A DNA stretch of 64,000 bases from Siphonodentalium dalli. Its lineage: Eukaryota; Mollusca; Scaphopoda; Gadilida; Siphonodentaliidae. Below the pieces are notes generated by a model that was given only the letters and a program-made list of their open reading frames with translations, was not told the DNA's origin and did no database searches. This document shows, in pieces, positions 58,780-64,000 of this stretch (its first letter is position 1; each line of letters starts with the position of its first letter). The position numbers were made by a program, and so were the translations under genes. The DNA lies in the NCBI GenBank assembly GCA_032622095.1, contig CP136069.1, forward strand, positions 38,540,194 to 38,604,193. The letters run 5' to 3'.

Positions 58780-61700
58780 TTATACATGCATACCGTACAT
58801 GTAAACGGCGCTTTGAGCGGATATCACGATGTGGGCATGGTGTTATCTGATTACTGACCTGAATTGCAAAGAGGAAGGCTATCATAACCCCACTGCATGA
58901 ATGATGTCGTAATGTCATTGCTGGTCGAATTATTGGCAGCTACGAACGTGTGTTCACGCCCATGCAGTTTCGGCGAATATTGTTTTTAATGCTGATGACC
59001 AAACTCCTCCTAACAACACAGCTCTCCGTATAGAGAACATTGTTGGACTATTCGATTAACATTTATGGCCGCTGCCATCCATATGGTGACATGAGTCGCA
59101 ATGGCAAAACTATTATCCTTGTAGGATAACCCCATGCAAATTCTAGAAACAACCCATTAATCTATATGTCCAATTTAAACTACTGACATTTGTTCAGGGT
59201 GTGGCGGGCCTGGCCGTTTGAAAACTGCAAAAGAGTCGCACTGATAGACAACCCCTTGATTCAACCAAGGAGATCCATAACCCCATATATAATATCTGCA
59301 GGAATAATTTATGGAACAAACTATTTATATAGATGAATATTTATGGGTATATGAATATATGTCATGCTCACAAGTTTATGATCACAACTAAACTTATTGG
59401 AAAAGGAAAACAACAAAATGTTCCATTAGTTGAGCAAATACGAACACCGATATTGTATTGATGCATATATTCGTTGACCAGGATCTAAAATATGAAGGCA
59501 AAAATTATACTTAAATTGAAATGTTAATTGAGATGAGCCAAATGTGTAACCCGCGCAGTAGAGCAATTACCACAATCCTTATTTGAATTGGATATGAGTT
59601 CCGGGGAGCTGGAGTATCGAAGAAGGGCTTAATAAGTTTTGTATATTATATATATCAAATAAATGTCAAGTCAAGTTTGACCGACTGATCTCCTTACAAA
59701 CCTGGCCTGACTTCGTTTCAGCACATTTCATTGTAGCGAATAACTACCAGGGGATCGAATTACAATTTAGTTCATCTTAAATGGAGTCGGTCGTCGTACA
59801 TGTATTTATCTCGTTTGTTGACCTTCATAAAAAACACAGTGTCGATTTATGGGAGTCGTCCCACTTTGCAGACACCTATTGTTTTCGGTAGGTTATAGGG
59901 TATAGGTGTGAATAATCCTCTTAATGACTACTTAGACCCTTCCTAGTTGGTTTGATTGGATTCGGTTTTTTTCTGCCCTTTTGATTATGGGAAATAACGG
60001 AGAACAAATGCTAAAAAAAAAACTTGATCAATACATTTTTACAAATGTCAAATTAAGTGGATTCCAAGGACCCAAGCATGTCATGTCATGATAGGGCAAT
60101 CATTTAACATATTTTACATATAATAAGAGAAATTGCAACTGCATGCAGATAATATGAATTGTGTTGAATTGGGGAACACTGCCATGTAAAAGTGGAAGAT
60201 TCAGGTTGAATACATACAAATGGAGTGTCCATCTGAATTTGATGACATTTTTTTGAGGTACAAGAATGTCTATAACTCAAACAATAATTAGCCTATTAAC
60301 TAAACTGAAAAAAAAAGGTTTTCAGATTTGTGATCACCAATAGATGAGTTCTACAAATAAGATAAAAAGTGAAAGTACGAATTTGAAATTTCCATGTACT
60401 AAACCAATAGTCACAGTGCCACATATGCAGGCACACTGCGCCCACACACACACACACACACGCTGACACAGACTGTAGACAAATTTAAAGGCAACGTAAA
60501 AATGTAAACAAAATTAAAAACATTCTTAAAAAGTTGCAACAAAACAAAAATAACAACTGTAGTACGCAAGTATTGGATATAAACGAAAATCAAGTGACAA
60601 CGGTTACCGTGGCCTTAGTATAAACAAGTTGGCCTGAACACAACGCTTAACTTGGATCGGCCTAATTGCCAGCGTTGTAACAACACAACCGGTCGCACCT
60701 TGAGTTAATCCCCTGCCGCATGTCTGCAAAGTGAGACTAACCCGATTTATGGGCTATAAGTTGTTTCTTTCCGAGAGGCGACAGCGCCAATTCGCACGAC
60801 AGTAAATATATTGTGATATGTAATTTGCCGTACGCTTGCATCTAACGTTTAAGTATAATTGTGTGCGGATGAGCGGACAATTGCCATACAAATAACCACT
60901 CCTTTCTTCGTTGATACAATCTCTTCGGTAACACATTGATGACTCAAGAAAATTGAAGAGGGCATATCAAATAAGAGGCGTTTTAGCTGTCATTGTTGAT
61001 ATTTTCCTGTGCAGGAACGCGATATCATTGAGCAGTACACTGAGTGCGTTGAACCGTTCAATTCATCGTCGATAATCCACCAAGGCGATTGTATGGCGAA
61101 AGTATTCAGCGAGAGACTCTGTCAAAAGTATTACGCATTATAAATGAAATTGATAAAATTCTAACAGTGCTATACTATCAAGAAGACAAAATTGGCAAAA
61201 TTCCTGCATAATATCCGGTGCCGGATACACACAGTGAAAAGGAGTTGGGTTATAAACATTAATGTTACAGTCAGGTATGCGTCTCGTCCAATATGACTTT
61301 TCTACACAAACCGGACTCGAACAAGAAAAATACATTCTGTACCCACCTTTTTATAATAACGTTATAATATACCACGTTTCTTATTTAATTGGCAACTAAC
61401 ACAATCGTTATGTTATGTTTTACGGACCCTGATATGAAATATAATATAGTTGTCTGTACTTTCATATGCTGGCAAGTTTGCACGGTATGCTTTGCAGGCA
61501 TTTCGTCATAGAAAACCAAATGACGTCAGAAGCATGCATATAACATTCATCGGTACCAAAACGAACGACATGAGAAGTCAAATTTATGTAGTTCCACTAA
61601 TAACGGTGCTATACTGGCATTTCCCATATGATTGATTCTTGCGAGATAATTGCTTGCTGTTTACGGGCAAATTCCGGTAGCATCGCTACAGATGGAACCA

Positions 61701-63160
61701 CATAGCTTTTACTTCTCTCGTAGTTAGCTGTGGTACAGTTGCATTTTATTTGCATGTTTCCATTCATATTCTGACATCATATTGATTTCTACTACGAAAT
61801 TGCTGCAAACCACACCGTGCAAACTCGCAAGTGTATGGATAGTTTTGTCTGCCCCAATAGTGCTCCGGTACAGACATACACAATGCAATAACGCCACTCT
61901 GTGTTATCCTTTATTGTGTCTGTATTGTGCTAAGTTCTCTTACTTGTATAGTGGCGACAATTATTACAAGTTACAAGTAATTAGCCCATCGGCCTCATCT
62001 GACAAAGTCTTTAAGGAAACTTTGAAAAAATCCACCCTGTACTATTAATTGGATACTATTATCCAAATCGGGAGAATTTACCAGATAGTAGTTGGGCTGT
62101 AACGATTCATCGTGAATTCAATATATCGTGATACATGTGTATCGCATTACAGGAAATCAAGTAATTTCCGAAGATGGGCTTGTGTAATGAGCAAAATCTG
62201 CAATGTTCTCACAAGTTTACATGTTTATTATATGTATTTGATCTATCCAGCTAACGATTAAACTGCATTAAAGTTTTAGTAGCGCTGATTTTAGGTTGAA
62301 TAAAGGCTGAATCTTTCTGGGGAATTAGCAAATATTTTTACAATAGAAACAAACGGACATTCCTGTATAGTTGGAAGCGGTCCACACAACAATCGGAACT
62401 CCGGTTGTAATACGCGGAAGTGACTGAAAGGCGGAGTTCCGGAACATAAAGTAACATAACACAGTTTTACAATTTCTTAATATACAAAGTTTGCACATGT
62501 GTGAATTAGCGACGCGGGATTCGATTAACATATTTGCATTATAAAATATCCCATCACCAAAGTGGCACTAACAGTTTGACAAATAATTATTTATTAATAG
62601 TAAAGCTTAGGCTACATCCGATGAATGGCAATTAATGAGCACCCGCTTGGGCGAGATTGATAAGTTGCATATGAAAAGCTACCTGATTAATACAAAGAAA
62701 TGGTTGGAATTGCGAGAAAGCCTGATCCACAAAGAAACGAACATAACGCGAATACTATAGAAACGAACCACACATCGGATACAGTCAAACCAATGTAGAT
62801 AAACAATGAAATAATTGTCAAAAAATGAGCACTCTGACAAAGTTTATGTTGAACTCTTTAAGCATGTTGGTGTGATACTTTAGGTGGTATTCATTTGGGA
62901 ACACTTAACTAATATTGCATCGTGATGTGTAAATATGTTATTTATTACATATCTATAAACGTAATTCGCATGATCGCAAGAGTTTCCAGGCGTGTGATAA
63001 TTCTCAGAATCGCACTAGTGCAATCTGTCGACGGAACTATTTCATTCAGTGTTGTTAGACTGGTTCTCGCCGTTATTATTTTTTTACATTTTAAACGCAA
63101 GGGCGACAACCCACTTGCCGAAATCGCAGCGCTCTGATTGGGTTATATTTTTGGAAAAAC
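58780..63160. other. Long spacer, no gene recognised
   Basis: A (CA)n tract lies at 60,442-60,461. Open frames are short and scattered on both strands with no domain, paired splice signals or RNA structure I can support. No repeat unit is obvious by eye. Confidence 0.45.
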
Positions 63161-63560
63161 AAAAATTCGGACAAACCTGGTTTTCGAACTCGTCCGAGAT
63201 ATTGTTGCAGGAGACTCATATACCAAATATTGTTGAAATCGGTTAATATTTCATCGAGTTATCGCGCTAACGGTGATAACATTGCTAAAAATAGACAAAC
63301 TAAGACCCATAACTCCGCGAAAAAAATTCGGACAAACCTGGTTTTCGAACTCGTCCGAGATACTTTTGTAGGAGACTCATACACCAAATATTGTTGAAAT
63401 CGGTTAATATTTCATCGAGTTATCGCGCTAACGGTGAAAAACTAAAAAAAAGTAAGTCATCAAAGATGGATAACTCTTGTCAAAAAGTTCGGACGTAACC
63501 CATTTTCTACAGGCAGTAAATAGTCATTGGCAGCAATTCACATACCCAAATATTTTTGAA
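63161..63560. repeat. 161-bp direct repeat
   Basis: AAAAATTCGGACAAACCTGG begins near-identical segments at 63,161 and 63,322, continuing through CGAACTCGTCCGAGATA, GGAGACTCATA and TCGAGTTATCGCGCTAACGG. A degenerate third begins at about 63,480 with AAAAAGTTCGGACG. Confidence 0.9.
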
Positions 63561-63682
63561 TCCGTTCACAAATGTCAAAGTTATAAGGCATTCTTTATGT
63601 CCGCCGCCGCCGCCCACCGCCCGCCCGCCAACCGTCCCTCGTCAAACCATAAGTCGAGTTTTTGAAAAACTCGAATTAAAAT

Positions 63683-63842
63683 AGAACCGCAGGAGTGTCT
63701 AGATTTTGACGAATTGTCGCACTCGATTTGTTGGCGGAACGCGATACCTCTCGTGCGGGACTGGGTCCCGCACTCGAGGTATCGCTCCGCCAACAAATCT
63801 CGTGCGATAATTTCGTTAAAATCCAGACACTCATGCGGTTCT
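63683..63842. mobile_element. 160-bp hairpin MITE
   Basis: Arms of about 78 bp run from AGAACCGCA to its inverse TGCGGTTCT and meet at GTGCGGGAC-TGG-GTCCCGCAC. Mismatches are few. There is no coding potential, and no clear target duplication (flanks are AAAAT and ATCTA). Confidence 0.8.
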
Positions 63843-63874
63843 ATCTATGTATCTAATAGGTTGGGGCGATTACA

Positions 63875-64000
63875 TGCCAATGTAATCGTAATTTTACGAT
63901 TACAATTACTTTTGATTTACATTATTACGTTTACGATTACTGATTACATATTTCCAATGTAATCGATTACGATTACAATTACGTTAGTAAATGTAATCGA
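63875..64000. repeat. ATTACGATTACA-type simple repeat, continues off the edge
   Basis: Variants of TGTAATCG and its inverse CGATTACA recur to the window end, in both orientations. Confidence 0.85.

Overview
The window looks like animal intergenic DNA built almost entirely from transposable elements and satellite-type repeats. No complete host gene is visible. Most long open frames sit inside repeats. The proteins that can be recognised are retroelement proteins: a Penelope-like reverse transcriptase with a GIY-YIG endonuclease, two different APE-type LINEs, and a DIRS/Ngaro-type tyrosine-recombinase retrotransposon. This mix, AT-rich spacers, many Helitron-like and foldback elements, and the motif GAGTTATCTCCCTT in the Penelope tails (common in mollusc DNA from my general knowledge) suggest a marine lophotrochozoan, most likely a mollusc. 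The species call is inference.

Layout. 1-6.8 kb holds degenerate tandem and inverted repeats, one weak ORF pair (4.1-4.7 kb) and an 8-bp-TSD MITE (5.5-5.9 kb). 6.8-12.1 kb is a 361-bp satellite array that reverses orientation at about 8,536 and is interrupted by a Helitron-like element at 11,147. 13.1-13.5 kb is a tRNA-type SINE. 13.76-16.19 kb is a large foldback element made of poly-G/poly-C hairpin units. 19.1-23.7 kb holds five Helitron-like elements, partly as direct head-to-tail concatemers, packed with the nuclear-receptor-type site TCAAGGTCA. 26.1-28.3 kb is a dead L1/Tx1-like LINE broken by a second LINE tail and a TTAA MITE. 28.5-31.3 kb is a decayed DIRS-like element on the minus strand, itself split by another TTAA MITE. 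32.8-34.3 kb is an inverted-repeat element carrying a DIRS fragment. 34.95-35.07 kb is a TATA box followed by a possible signal-peptide first exon. 36.4-38.6 kb is flanked by 140-bp inverted repeats. 38.8-42.9 kb is the Penelope-like element. 43.4-45.9 kb is a second LINE on the minus strand, capped by half a MITE. 47.0-52.2 kb is a 5.2-kb element with about 1.1-kb inverted repeats. 52.7-54.9 kb has a further Helitron-like end and two TA-flanked MITEs. 56.3-58.5 kb and 63.2-64 kb are direct repeats and hairpins. The rest is unassigned AT-rich spacer.

How the parts relate. The elements are nested: MITEs in LINEs and DIRS, a Helitron in a satellite, and one palindromic core inside two MITE families with different target sites. 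A recurring architecture is tandem units arranged as two opposed arms (2.9, 5.5, 6.8, 13.8 and 47 kb). All coordinates and counts come from reading by eye; clade assignments are from recognisable motifs, not searches.
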